Source of the DNA: Cryphonectria parasitica EP155
Lineage: Eukaryota > Ascomycota > Sordariomycetes > Diaporthales > Cryphonectriaceae
Direction of reading: 5' to 3'
Assembly (NCBI RefSeq): GCF_011745365.1
Contig: NW_024468917.1
Span: 2,599,501 to 2,663,500, forward strand
DNA length: 64,000 bases
The notes below the pieces were generated by a model that did no database searches, was not told where the DNA came from, and saw only the letters and a program-made list of their open reading frames with translations. The translations under genes were made by a program, and so were the position numbers. Shown here in pieces: positions 34,698-46,817 of the stretch (its first letter is position 1; each line of letters begins with the position of its first letter).

Positions 34698-35663
34698 ATG
34701 GGCTTCACAACAGGTCTTGTAAGTGATCCCCCTCCCTCTTTCTCCATCCATTGGCCTCACCAGCCAGCTCACACACACACACACACACACACACACTCTC
34801 TCTCTCTCTCTCTCTTTCTCTACTAACACCCACCCTCTTTTCCCCCCACACAGACCGGCGGCGTAACCCTCGTCCTCGGTGCAGCCTACCTCACCCTCCA
34901 AGCCCACCAGCGCACCCGTCAGTCGCAGGCCGAAACCCTCCGCGCCCAGGCCTACGTCCTCAACTCGCTTTCCTACATCCCCGCGTCCGCGCCACCGCCC
35001 AAGACACTCGCCGAGGAGCTCGCCCTCCTCGAGCACCAGCAGGAGCTCCTCGCGCGCGCCCAGCAGCGGAGGACCGAGCGCCTCGGCAGCGACGCCAGCT
35101 TCGTGCAGCGCGCCAAGGACAGGTGGAATGCCGAGATCGAGGGCGCCGTGCGGTGGGCGGCGGACAAGGACTGGGTCGCTGCGCGGGAGGACGCCGAGGA
35201 CGCGGCGGGTCGGGTGTGGGCGCGGGTAACTGGGGGCGAACCGCCTTCTGTTGCGAGGACGGCGGAGCGGGCGAAGGGTGCGGTTGTGGATGGGGCGGCG
35301 GCGGCGCAGGGGACTGTGCAGCAGGCGGGTGTGAGGACGAAGGAGGTCGTGCAGGCCGGGGCGGCGGAGGCCAAGGAGGCGGCGGGGAGTATCTGGGAGA
35401 GAGGGTTTAGGAGGGGCAAGGAGGTGGCGTCCAAGGCGAAGGCGGCCGTCGGGCTGGCAGAGGAGAAGATCGAGAAGAAGGTGGTGCAGGCGGCATCGTC
35501 TGTGTCAGACGTGGAGAGCGTGCTGCAGCAGCGTTACGAGGGGAGACATGGCAAGGCGGCGCTGGACAAGAGCGTGGATGAAATCCTGGCGGATCGGTAC
35601 AGGCCTGTGGAGGAACTGGATAATTCGAAGCTGCGGGAACGTGTAGAGAGGGCACGAGGATGA
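34698..35663 (+). CDS. mic12: MICOS complex subunit Mic12 (Aim5)
   Basis: Small inner-membrane protein that couples the Mic60 and Mic10 subcomplexes at cristae junctions. The first exon is only 21 nt (34698-34718, MGFTTGL); exon 2 is 34854-35663, giving 276 residues. The N-terminus MGFTTGLTGGVTLVLGAAYL forms the single transmembrane segment, followed by the family motif LQAHQRTRQSQAETLRAQ and KDRWNAEIEGAVRW. The C-terminal half is Ala/Glu/Lys-rich amphipathic helix. It is longer than yeast Aim5 (about 106 residues), as in other filamentous fungi. The intron contains a long CA/CT microsatellite. Confidence 0.9.
34770..34820 (+). repeat. (CA)n(CT)n compound microsatellite in mic12 intron 1
   Basis: A CA run followed directly by a CT run fills the middle of a 135-nt intron. 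The CT part may serve as the polypyrimidine tract. Confidence 0.95.
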
Positions 35664-36656
35664 TGGGCTTTCAGCGGGCCTCTTTGTTCTCTTTCGAGTT
35701 CAAGACTGCACCGCTTGTGTAAATGGCATGGATCAAACGACTACACGCATATAATGGAAAGACTAGAAGTAGAAGTGAATGGTTCCAAGTTCTACGAGAC
35801 TCTATTTGTATACATAAAAACGTCTGGAGCGTAAATGAGCGACATGATTTCGTACGACTCGAGACAAATCATGTATGTACGGCATGAGCATATGCACCCA
35901 AAGACGAGCCCTTGTGACTACCAGGGAACCATTCCAATTTATTCCTGTGACTTATACATGTGAGTATATATATAAATTTGCTTGATCGGGAGTAGAGATA
36001 TGTATGACCTAATACTGTGCATACCATATGGGCCGGCCGCGTAATTCAGGGGCCGTTCAGTGCAATACTGAGACGAAGATGTGGGCACAAACACGACAGA
36101 CAGCCTTTGGTGGTGGAGCTTTGACGACGGCATATAAGAAAATAATAAAGCTGTCCGTCCTTGTGTGGTAAACCAATTTTGCTCCTAGCACATATTTGTG
36201 TCTTCAGTTTCCCAGCCATACCACATGCTCTCCCTGTCTCTCCCAGCCTCTCTTACTCCTTTCGATATTCTGCACAGCGATGACATCTTCCAAACCACAG
36301 GCGACACCACAAGTTGAGGCAACATATATTTGATTGCAATTTTCATTTCATTTGTAATCATTGATGACAAAAAAGAGAAAAGACCATGAATCTCTGTTGT
36401 TCAGTCAACGCCTTTCGATGCCCAGAACACCGCAATGCGCCCAAGTTAATCTTCCCCCCCCCCCCCCCAAAGGAAACACCAGCCAAGTTGAAAAAGAAAA
36501 TCCTCAGCAACGCAATCAATAGATACAGTCAAAAAAAGATTTGCAAGTGCAAGACTCGGGTTTCTCGATGAACGCAAAGGAGAACGAACAAGAACCCTGT
36601 TTCCTGTCTCCTTTCTCTTTCTTTCTTTCTTTCTTTTCTCTCACACACTCTCTCCC
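35664..36656. other. Convergent spacer of about 1 kb
   Basis: 3' flanks of mic12 and the acyltransferase gene. AT-rich, with a C19-like run around 36455-36473 and CTTT repeats around 36619-36640. No gene is recognised. Confidence 0.6.
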
Positions 36657-38414
36657 TCATGACCGTCCATGCGACGGGCGGCCCTCCTCAGCCACAACAC
36701 ACACCGACTCCAGCCACTTGGCAAACCGCACAACAGGCGCATCCACAGCGCGCCAAAACACATCAGCAGCCCAGACCACACCAGGCACGATAAAGACGGC
36801 GCCCAGGAAAAACCCCCAGTGGTGGGCGGCGCCCTCGGTGCCTGTGACGCCCCAGGCCCACCTCTCGATGCCGTAGCCGACCGTGTGCAGGACAGGGCCG
36901 TGCATGAGGTAGATGGCGTAGCTGATGCGGCCCAGGTACTGCACGGGGGTGGTGTTGAAGACGCGCTGCAGGGTGGGCATGCGCGCGGTGCAAAAGACGA
37001 ACAGGGCGGCGCCGATGCACTGCCAGTAGCGGTACTTGTCGTCGACCCACTCTGGGATCAGCGCGCTGAGGTAGACCCAGCCGGGCGTGTTCTCGCTGTT
37101 CACGTCGGGCTGGGAGAGGAGGTAGAGGGAGGTGGTCGCGAGCAGGGCCCATGCGAGGCGGCGCAGCTGCTTGGTTCCTGATCGCCCGCCTGTAGGAAGT
37201 TTTGTTGTAGTTGATGATGATGATGATGATGATGATGTTGGCGCGAGAGGGTCCTGGAGAAATTGGTTGTGGTGATGAGAATGGCCGTGTTGGCCAGTGC
37301 CGACATAGTCCATCAGGGGCCTGGGCTCTGAGTGCATGGTGGGCAGGGCGGCCGTGGTGGCCGGGTCGCTGTGGGCGCCGCGGATGATGTCGAGCTCGGC
37401 GTACAGCATGCCCACGTAGAAGAGCACCATCTCCCAGCGGTCGCTGCGGTAGCAAAAGGCCATGATGACGGCGAGAAAGACGAGCCGCAGCCCGGTGCGC
37501 AGCCTGGCCAGGCCCAGGAGCGTCAGGAACAGCATCATGCTGGCGCGGAACTCGACCGGGATGGTCCACAGGTGCACGTCGTAGTACGTCGAGCCGCCGT
37601 ACTTGTCCCAGGTCCAGATGTGCACAAAGTCGAACATGTGCCAGCCCCAGTCGCGCAGCTGCGCCTCGGTCGTCTCCATCAGCTCCGGCGCCGTCTCCTG
37701 CACGTTCCAGTGGTACGCCCGGTCGTGGCTCCATTCGCGGTTCCACTCGTACGCGCCCACGCGCAGCAGCGCCACGACCATGAGCGTCGAGAGGATGGTG
37801 GGCAGGAACAGGCGGAACGCGCGCCGGAACACAAACGAGGTCATGGCTGTCGAGAAGTCGGCCCACCGCCGCGACCGCGCCAGCTTCAGCGGCTTCAGGG
37901 ACAGCGCGTAGCCCGAGATGATGAAGAAGATGGCCACCATGGGCGGGCCCGCCCACACCAGGCGCAGGAACGGCAGCTTGAAGAGGTCGTAGTTCTCCTC
38001 GTGGGAGCCCCAGCCGTCCGCGATGGCGAAGGACGAGTAGCTGTAGTGGCAGAAGAAGACGATGAACGCGGCGAGCCCACGCATGCCGTCCAGATAGGCC
38101 GTGGCGCTTAACCGTCCCGTCTGTGCCGCCGCACCGCCAGGCGAGAGCCGTGAGGCCACAAAGGAGGGGAGGAGGAACAGGAACGTGCGGATGGCGAACG
38201 CGCGACAGCAGGACTTGGAGGGCATCCGAGTCGGCACGGCGAGGCCCCTGACGACTCGCCTGCTGAAGAGAGCCCATTCCTGCCCCGAGGGGAACCGCGT
38301 GTCGTTGTCTGCGCGCCCTGCCTCGCTGTCGATCTCCGAGGGAGACTTTTCATCTAGTAGGGTGATGTTCTCCTCAAAGGAGAGAGAAGATTTGGAGAAG
38401 GCATGGCCGTTCAT
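36657..38414 (-). CDS. Acyltransferase-3 family integral membrane protein
   Basis: Single-exon, 585 residues, multi-pass membrane O-acyltransferase of the OafA/acyltransferase-3 family. Family landmarks are the start of the membrane domain, LDGMRGLAAFIVFFCHYSYS (the His after the first helix is the family's catalytic candidate), then the PPMVAIFFIISGYALSLKP helix. FRASMMLFLTLLGL, TTPVQYLGRISYAIYLMHGP and a long C-terminal helical part follow. The first 120 residues are polar and cytosolic. An internal Ser/Thr/His-rich loop (about 37,190-37,310) is a repeat-encoded insertion. The start ATG at 38414 follows a low-complexity CA/GA tract; upstream in-frame codons are not family-like. The acyl acceptor (sugar, sterol or secondary metabolite) is unknown. 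Confidence 0.85.
   Translation of the reverse strand: MNGHAFSKSSLSFEENITLLDEKSPSEIDSEAGRADNDTRFPSGQEWALFSRRVVRGLAVPTRMPSKSCCRAFAIRTFLFLLPSFVASRLSPGGAAAQTGRLSATAYLDGMRGLAAFIVFFCHYSYSSFAIADGWGSHEENYDLFKLPFLRLVWAGPPMVAIFFIISGYALSLKPLKLARSRRWADFSTAMTSFVFRRAFRLFLPTILSTLMVVALLRVGAYEWNREWSHDRAYHWNVQETAPELMETTEAQLRDWGWHMFDFVHIWTWDKYGGSTYYDVHLWTIPVEFRASMMLFLTLLGLARLRTGLRLVFLAVIMAFCYRSDRWEMVLFYVGMLYAELDIIRGAHSDPATTAALPTMHSEPRPLMDYVGTGQHGHSHHHNQFLQDPLAPTSSSSSSSSTTTKLPTGGRSGTKQLRRLAWALLATTSLYLLSQPDVNSENTPGWVYLSALIPEWVDDKYRYWQCIGAALFVFCTARMPTLQRVFNTTPVQYLGRISYAIYLMHGPVLHTVGYGIERWAWGVTGTEGAAHHWGFFLGAVFIVPGVVWAADVFWRAVDAPVVRFAKWLESVCVVAEEGRPSHGRS
37210..37239 (-). repeat. (ATC)n repeat encoding poly-Ser in the acyltransferase
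   Basis: On the plus strand this is a (GAT)n run; on the coding strand it gives about eight Ser codons in a cytosolic loop. Confidence 0.9.
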
Positions 38415-38508
38415 TGTCCAGCAATGCAAAGGTTGGTAGGAGGGAAAGGAGGGTGGAGGATCGCAGCACGAGGCAGCCAAAAAAAATAAAAATAAAAAAT
38501 AAGAAAGC

Positions 38509-38546
<38 letters not shown>

Positions 38547-40441
38547 TCACACGACCGCTTTGTGACGAGGTCCTTTTGTTATTGCGTTTGGGAAGTTTGA
38601 TATTCGGAATGGACCTCGCTGGAGAAAGAGCAGAGGAATCATAGGAGAGACATGGAAATAAAAAATAAAAACACAAGAATTCCAGTCAGGGTGACAGCAT
38701 ATCTCCCTTGACCGCTGATCGACAAACAAGGCACAAGAACAGGAACAAGGAAGAGAGCTTGTATACTGTTCTGGAACCAAAGGAGACGATGATCCTGATA
38801 AGGTAAATATTAGAGTAATTAGCATGAAGTCAAAAGAAAAAGAAGGGAGAAAAAAGAAGAGCGAGAGAGACAGAAATGAGAATGAGAAAGCACTGGTACA
38901 TGGGAGATGGTCTCTCTCTTCCTCTTCGCCTCCCCCCCCCCCCCGCTCTCTCTCTCTCTCTTCCTCCCTCTCAGTCTGACACATGATCCCTCATTGCACA
39001 ATGAACGGAAACACCATGCCATGATGCACAGGCCCGTCTGAAGTGTCCCAAGGGCCCTGTTGAGAGATTTGGGTGTGCTGGTAAGGGGAAGGGTGTGTCC
39101 TGCCCCTCTCTGCAGCAGAACATCCAGCGGCCGACCGCCCCGCTGTTTGCACCTCTCGGGAAGTCCAACACCGTCTGTTCTCAAAGATGTTTCAAAGTCC
39201 CAGTGGTGAGATGCGGCAAAAGGTCTGGAGACCGGATGAAGCAAGGGGTGGGACATCCACTCAGCCAAGGTCCACGCCCAGAAAGCGCGGCAATATTTGA
39301 GCATAATGGTATGTATAATAAATACGCAGGTCCCCAGCGAGGGTCCGGCTGCTGATCTTGCTGACAAGTGTGCCAATCTGGAATCTGTGGAATCTGCACT
39401 TTCCTGCGAAGATTCAACAACCTCATCAATTTAGTAAGGTGGCGTCCTCGACTTCGACCTTGACAATCATCGCTACAAGCAGAAGGTAGGCGGTCACTCG
39501 ACATCTCCTTTCCTCTCCCAAGTCTCTTGATGCGGCTGGCTGCGGCTCCTCAAAGATTGCGAGACCAGGCACCAAAGTGATGCAATGGTGTGGAGAGGCG
39601 GTCCTGAGGCATTGACTCGCGGCTTCAGGTAAATGTGATCGGCTGGAGGCGAACCAGCCTTGGTGTAGAGGAATGCGCCCGACACGAACACGGCGTACTC
39701 CAGTAAGCCACACGTTTTTATTCTTGGAAACGAAGCTGGCTCCTGATTTGGCCAATTTTAAGGTTTTTACGTTAGAGTTACGGCGGACCGCCGTGGTTGC
39801 GGACAAAGGGGAGGGGGCCCGTCTTGGCTTTTCCGGGGCACTGATCTGCAAGGGCCCTCACATCCTGACGGCCTTTGTGTTACAGATTTTGCCGGCAACC
39901 GTGACTGGGCGCTATTCGGCTGTTTCGGAAACCGTCCGGATGGTGAAGCGGCCAGTCTGTAAGACCTGTCTGTGATGAGTAGACAGCGTAGGCCAAGGCA
40001 AAAGGAAATACTTGAAGCTGGGTTTGCCTCTCCCAAAACTGTTCTTCACCCAGGCCTTTCTATACAAGGCTCTCTGGCCGCCTGACCGACTTGTATGGGA
40101 AGTCAATTCGCAGCGACAACCCGAGATTGTTCCCCCGTCAGCTGAGTGTGGTACTTCTTTTGGAGTTGCGAGATTTCACGATTCAGATGCACATTGAACG
40201 TCTTCTTGACGGTTACGTATAGTTTGCTGGCGGCAGCCCCTCATGAGGGTATAATACTGGTATTCGGGCGTATTTATAGGTGGCCACTGAATCGATCCGA
40301 GGCTTCAGAGATTCCTTGCGGAAGAAAAAAACAAGGAAGAGAGAGAGAACAGAAAAAGAAAGGAGGGAAAAAAACACCGTGAAAACGCCTGCCCACCCAT
40401 CTTTTTACTCCTTCTCTCTCATTCTTACTCCGTGTGTCACA
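38415..40441. other. 2-kb gene-poor spacer with simple repeats
   Basis: Upstream flank of the acyltransferase gene and 3' flank of the ALA-dehydratase gene. Simple repeats include (CA)n(GA)n at 38509-38546, a C13 run near 38932 and a (CT)n run at 38945-38960. Open frames at 39426-39975 on either strand lack family resemblance. I see no gene. Confidence 0.55.
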
Positions 40442-41691
<1,250 letters not shown>

Positions 41692-43794
41692 GATGGCGGT
41701 GGCGGAGAAGGTCGCTCGAAGGTGATCGCAAGTCAATTCGGGAACCGGTGTTGGGTATCTTTGTGCTTGTTGAATCCTTTTTCCCCTCTTCTTTTTCTAA
41801 AATCTTTTTGTTTCTCTCTCTTCTCCTGTTTATGATTCTCGTTTGTAGCTGTAGGAAGGAGGCAACTTGTCGATAACGATTGGAAACTTGGGAGGGGTGG
41901 AGGATATCTGACACAATATACTGTCGCAGTATGTCTGTGCTGGAGATTTGCAGTGGCGAATACGGAGGGGCTGTGGAGGACGGTCTCGGATTCGTGAAAT
42001 CGACCGCAGGCTATGGTAGCAGCGCCGAGGTAACAATAATCAATCCTCCGAAGATGATGTGTCGCACAAGATAAGAATCTGCAGGCTGTGGGACTCGGTG
42101 CTTGGCGTGGAGGAACCAGAGGAAGAAGAGGAGGAAAGGATCGAATTGGTCGTCTTGCGCACCGCACTTTAAAAGTCTCGAATTGAACCAAATCGGCTTC
42201 GTGTCGCTGCTCGGCACAAGAAGGGGAGAAGGCTCGGCCACCCGAGGTGGGGCGGCCAACGCCTAGCCAACCCGCTCACAGGCGAATGAGAGTCGTTCCA
42301 ACACTAATCGCTCAGCACCGTATACGGAGACACCGGCTTGGGTGAGAGTGCCTTTTTCACTACACCCCCTCATGCTTCCCAATCTGGTCAAGATACACGC
42401 TGACAGACTGACTGTCCAAAAGGCAGACAAGCAATTAATTAGGTACAGTACAATCAGTCTAGCACACACATACTACTCTCAGCCCCAACGTCAGCAAGTC
42501 GCTGTCCACGGCGATGGATGAACAGCTTACTGCCAGGTGTTGTAACAAGTGTTAGCCCTCATCTCTTGATCTCCTTTTGTTATAACGAATTGATGAATCT
42601 TCATCGCGCCTAGGTGCAGTCCTCTTGACGCTATAGCCGTGTGACTGCTTGCGTATCTGTCTACCTCAAATCTTCCTCCGTCCTAATTGACGATTGAGCG
42701 TTGTCATCAGGCTCAGCCCAAGAGTGCTCGTTTAGGAACTTTGAAGTACAATCCCCCTAACGTTATGGGATGATGGACAAGTGTGGCAATATACCCTTTC
42801 CTTCTTCTTCTTCTTGCTGTTTCCTCTCCGAATTTGAGAGATTATTGCTTTATACCTGTCCAATGGATTGTGCCTGGTATAACTCTTGATGCCTTTTGCC
42901 CAATATGGATTGCAACTGAAAGAAGGGAAAGGAGACTTGGGAAAAAGAGAAAGGCAGGGAGGGCATGCTCAAGACTTGCAGCCCCTTCTATACACATCAG
43001 CCAGGCAAAAGACCTTCAGAAAGTCAGGCAGAGAAATTGTGACCTCGACAGATAAGTGCATTCCAAGTCACTGGTCAGGTGTCTTGCCAATACGAGGAAG
43101 CTTGTTGACAGGCTCCTCACTCCATGCCGTGGCTTCCTTCTCAGGACTCGCTACCACCTCCCACCTCGCTTTTAGCACTGCCTTGTCGTTTGCACCTGAT
43201 ATCATGCTCAAATCAACCTCAAAGAAGAAGGACAAAAGCCCAGGAATCGACAAATGTCAGGCCAGGCCTCACTGAATCTCCCTGGGCAGGCACGACTTCT
43301 ACCCAAAATTCCCTGTCTTGCCTGCCTTTTCCAATTTCGGTGACCTTCTCTAATCTGAACTCTTCCAATGAGCCTGATCTCCTCCACACTCGTTTGCCCC
43401 GTTCCTATTCGGACCCTTCATCCTCTATCCTTCGTGTTGCTTCGCGATTAACAGAGCGTGCAGATGGCACTGCGAGAGGGCTTTCAGGCCGGCCGTTCAG
43501 AGTGAGCTTCTCTACGGTCTCGCACTTGGTTCAACCACCTTTACGCAGCGCCCAACTGATCGATCAGCCAGACATTTCTGCACTCTGTCGCGACTCGCAC
43601 GATACCTCCTTTTTGTGTTCTTCGCGTTCCACAGAAGTGAGCTTTCGAGACTTTCTTACACTCGTTTGTTTCAGGCTGCTCTCGCTATCTTGCGTCGCGC
43701 TTCCCAGTCATTTTACGCTTGTCACGTCCTCTTCTTCCTCCAAAACAATATTAACGCCAATCCTCCACCTGGTGCTTCTTGCTACGTCGCCAAG
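41692..43794. promoter_or_regulatory. 2.1-kb divergent upstream region of hem2 and the Ser-rich CxxC gene
   Basis: No recognisable gene. The segment 43080-43794 is strongly pyrimidine-rich and contains long non-family open frames, best read as a leader of the downstream gene. AAGATAAGAAT at 42068-42078 partly matches the shared GATAAG element. Confidence 0.5.
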
Positions 43795-46045
43795 ATGCCG
43801 TCAACCACGATGGCCAGTGGCGGGTGGAAGAAGGTTCTGCTGCCTGCGCTGGGTAGCCGTCGTCGTCGAGATGAGGGTACGGCAGTTCACCCACTCCTCT
43901 CGACTTCAGATACAGGTACGTGGTATTCTGGTCTGGGAATCCCACAAGGACCATGCTGTTGTGCTGACCGATCCTATTGCCCAGCTTCTGACATTTACAA
44001 CGTCGTCCCATCAGCATGCCCAGCTGGTGCCGACAGAGCTCGTAACACGGTCCAGGGTGACATTGACAGCAGGCTCGTCAGCGCATTTCTCGACACCACT
44101 GCCGAGAGCGAGGTCATCCAGGGGGACAGAGCTCTAGAACACTTTGGCCAGGTAACAATTGATACCACTCATGAGCTACAAAAGAGACGAGTTCGCTAAT
44201 CAGAATTCTCAATAGTTTCATCCTTTCGCTCGCAGCCACACTACTGGCACTGTACCTTCTGGTCCTCTCTCCAGTCGATCCTCCTCGACGTCCAAGTCCC
44301 AAGCTGCAGCCCATGTTTCTAATCACATCCCCCGCCGGCCTTTACCGCGGAATCTTCGCAGCGAGACGCATGACAACCCAACGACCTCGCCCGTGAAGAG
44401 TTCTAATGGGCTCCTTCGACCGCTACCCCAGTCCCAGAGCGCCTCTGCACACCTGGTAGGCCGTGACAAGCACCGTAACTCGCAGTCCTTCTCTGGTGTC
44501 TGGCCAGGAATCACCGGACGTTTCAAGGGCGGCAGTCCGATTCGGAAGGGCGGCAATGAGACTGACAAGATCAGTCACTCGGTCACTTCCATCCTCACAA
44601 CGCAGGATCTCACTGGCAGCGCTATAGATGCTGCAGACTCAGACCGGCCGTCTAAGACGTCGCGCTCCAGAGCTCGAAATGTTATTACTAAATTCACCGG
44701 CGTGCTTACTGACCACTTCGGCATCAAGGGATCTCGAAGGCGAGAGCCCCCCGAGTCGACATCTGCCGCCGAAGATGTGTCTACAGGACACGTCGTCCAT
44801 GGTTCGTCATGGAACAGACTGCCGTCAAGCCAACTTTACGCACAGAGCCAGGTTGCCACAAATCCCGGACAGGTTTCCCCGGATGAGGCTCTGTTGCTGG
44901 ATTGGGAGGGAAAAAGGCCGAGCGCAGCTGGGACCGTTGCAGGAGCCACGAGGCCCCTGACGATAGTCAATGAGGTCGACTTCCTCAGCGGCCAGAATTT
45001 GGAGGATCCATTTTCCGAGTCACCTCCTGGACGTCATTCGAACGAGTTCAAGGCTCTCCTGAAGTCGAAACAGGGCGCCAGAAAGTCTACGTCTCCCACC
45101 GACCCTTTCCAGATCGAATGTCTCCTGGAGACCAGCGTCGACGCCGTCTTGGCCAGTCCCCCAGTCGGCTGCTCCACACCTCGACGCCGAGCAGGCTCGT
45201 GTGGTCACTGCGAAACTCCTACCAAGAAGTCACGCGTCTTGCCACTCCACGGGCCCGACTCGTATGGCGTGCCACCCACTGGCCTTCCTGTGAAATCTGA
45301 GCGACAAGCAAGGGGTCGTGAGATTTGTAAGAGCTGCGGAGAGAAAATAAGGAAGGACGAGGCCGGCCGGAAAGCTAGCCACGCAGCAGGTGGGCTAAGC
45401 TTGGGTGCTGGTGCTCTTCGTTCCACAGATTCGACGAGGTTGAGCTCATATCCCCCTGGTTCAACAATCCGACGCGTTCCACGGTCAATAGATTGCCTCA
45501 AAAAAGTCCCATCCTTCCACGCGTCCGCCAGACACCGAGACACCGTCACGAGCCTAGCACGGAAGAAGCATCCATCGCCAAGCAAGGGACAGCTTGAAAT
45601 ATTTGGCAAGTATATGGAGCAGAACCTCGCCCTAGGCATGTTCAGGGATCCGGACGAGCTGGGAATGAGCTTTAGCTCAGGGCAACCCAACTTCAATACG
45701 CTGTCGCCTCGCGATAGCAATCAGTTGATGCGTGGCCCCGCTGCCAGCAATCCAACGCTACATCGTAAGGGACTTGGCGCCAGTGGCACTTCATCGGGAT
45801 CGATCAAGGCTCGCAGTCGTATCCCGCAGCCTGTCAGACAGCTTTCCCGCTCTCGTACTGACACTGCCTTTGCCCGAGACTTTTACCCGGCTAATATGGG
45901 TGATTCCACTACGGAGGACGAGTTGCAGTGGGACGTTTCGCTCTACAACATCAACCGCCACTGTCAACATTGCGGCAGCTTGAACAAATTGTCGAAAGGA
46001 ATGTATAATCCTCAGCCGAGTTCTTCAACAAAGAAGGTCAAGTGA
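43795..46045 (+). CDS. Unrecognised Ser/Arg-rich protein with three CxxC pairs
   Basis: I do not recognise this family. Inferred exons are 43795-43915, 43985-44151 and 44216-46045, giving 705 residues; each junction keeps frame. Intron 1 (69 nt, GTACGT donor, CTGAC branch, CAG acceptor) is a multiple of three and open, so naive prediction would wrongly translate it. The protein is mostly disordered, with Ser/Arg/Pro-rich regions and dense SRxR-like basic patches. Three Cys pairs stand out: CGHCETPTKK, CKSCGEKIRKDEAGR and, near the C-terminus, HCQHCGSLNKLSKGMY. The second and third look like halves of a zinc ribbon. A compact helical stretch (IFGKYMEQNLALGMFRD) lies between them. No signal peptide or membrane segment is visible. 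Confidence 0.7.
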
Positions 46046-46486
46046 ACGACGAAGGAGAGGAAGGATGCGTTGAATAAGGCACTCTCGAGACTTGGTTTTG
46101 ATGTCAGGCCTCCAGTTTCTCCCATGTTACACCTCTATCAATATTTTAGGAATCTGTTAGATTCCAGGGGGCCAGCCGGCGGACTCGAATGTATCATCTC
46201 ACGACATGCATGTGTTTATTTCAGCGGGAATGGAAATGGACTTCGTGAGACAGAAAAGTGAAGGATGCAATAATCTTGCGATCAGGTGGTGACCGAATCA
46301 CATTTGTGGTGTATTCTTGATGACGTGTAGTATAATTACAGAGTTAAGTAACACGACCGTGTACTCGTGGGTATCGTTCCGCTATGCCGCTAATTCATCC
46401 CGAGACTTCGCTCTTCCTTTCTCCATCAAGATGTGGACACATTCATATCGTACAAAGTTTTTATAATACAATCTGAACAGATGTGT
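46046..46486. other. Convergent spacer
   Basis: 3' flanks of two convergent genes. AT-rich, no gene seen. Confidence 0.6.
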
Positions 46487-46817
46487 TTAGTAGCGGTGGC
46501 TACCACGACCATCAGTGCCACGCATGCGGCGAGTACCAGCAGCCTGTATGAAGAAGCGGATTTGTTAGCTATTTGTTCCTCGCAGGGTATTTGAGGATGA
46601 TGGCGATGGGGTGATCACGGTGTGGTCTGTCTCGTACCTTCTCAGCTGGGTTGTGGGTGAGGGAGCCCTTGAGCTTCTTCATGGCACCGGCGATCTTGTC
46701 GCCAATGGTAGGCTTGCGCTTCTGGTGGTGAACCTTCTTGCGACCGAAGAGACCACGTCTGCGAGTGGTGGTGGTGGTGCGGGTGGACCGGGTGTTGTGG
46801 TGGTGATGGTGGGCCAT
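46487..46817 (-). CDS. Small basic protein (78 residues), uncharacterised
   Basis: Two exons, 46638-46817 and 46487-46543 (GTACGA donor, TACAG acceptor), giving 78 residues. The N-terminus is MAHHHHHNTRST with five His, then Thr/Arg-rich (RTTTTTRRRGLFGRKK). A Lys-rich helix (GDKIAGAMKKLKGSL) follows. Exon 2 gives the C-terminal block AAGTRRMRGTDGRGSHRY. The even spacing of Gly/Arg and the splice-restored C-terminus suggest a real, conserved gene of Pezizomycotina. I know no function. Features fit a nucleic-acid- or membrane-surface-binding peptide, but this is inference. A long upstream region suggests regulated expression. Confidence 0.8.

Noticed and set aside
36763..38277. Long open frame in another minus-strand frame within the acyltransferase gene
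   Set aside because: Composition is Arg/His-rich shadow of the GC-rich real frame, with no family resemblance.
39426..39975. Open frames on both strands in the 38.4-40.4 kb spacer
   Set aside because: No family resemblance, no splice or start context, and low-complexity content.
43124..44137. Open frame overlapping the leader and first exons of the 705-residue protein
   Set aside because: It ends in a stop within exon 2 while the spliced frame continues for 600 more codons; best read as leader DNA.
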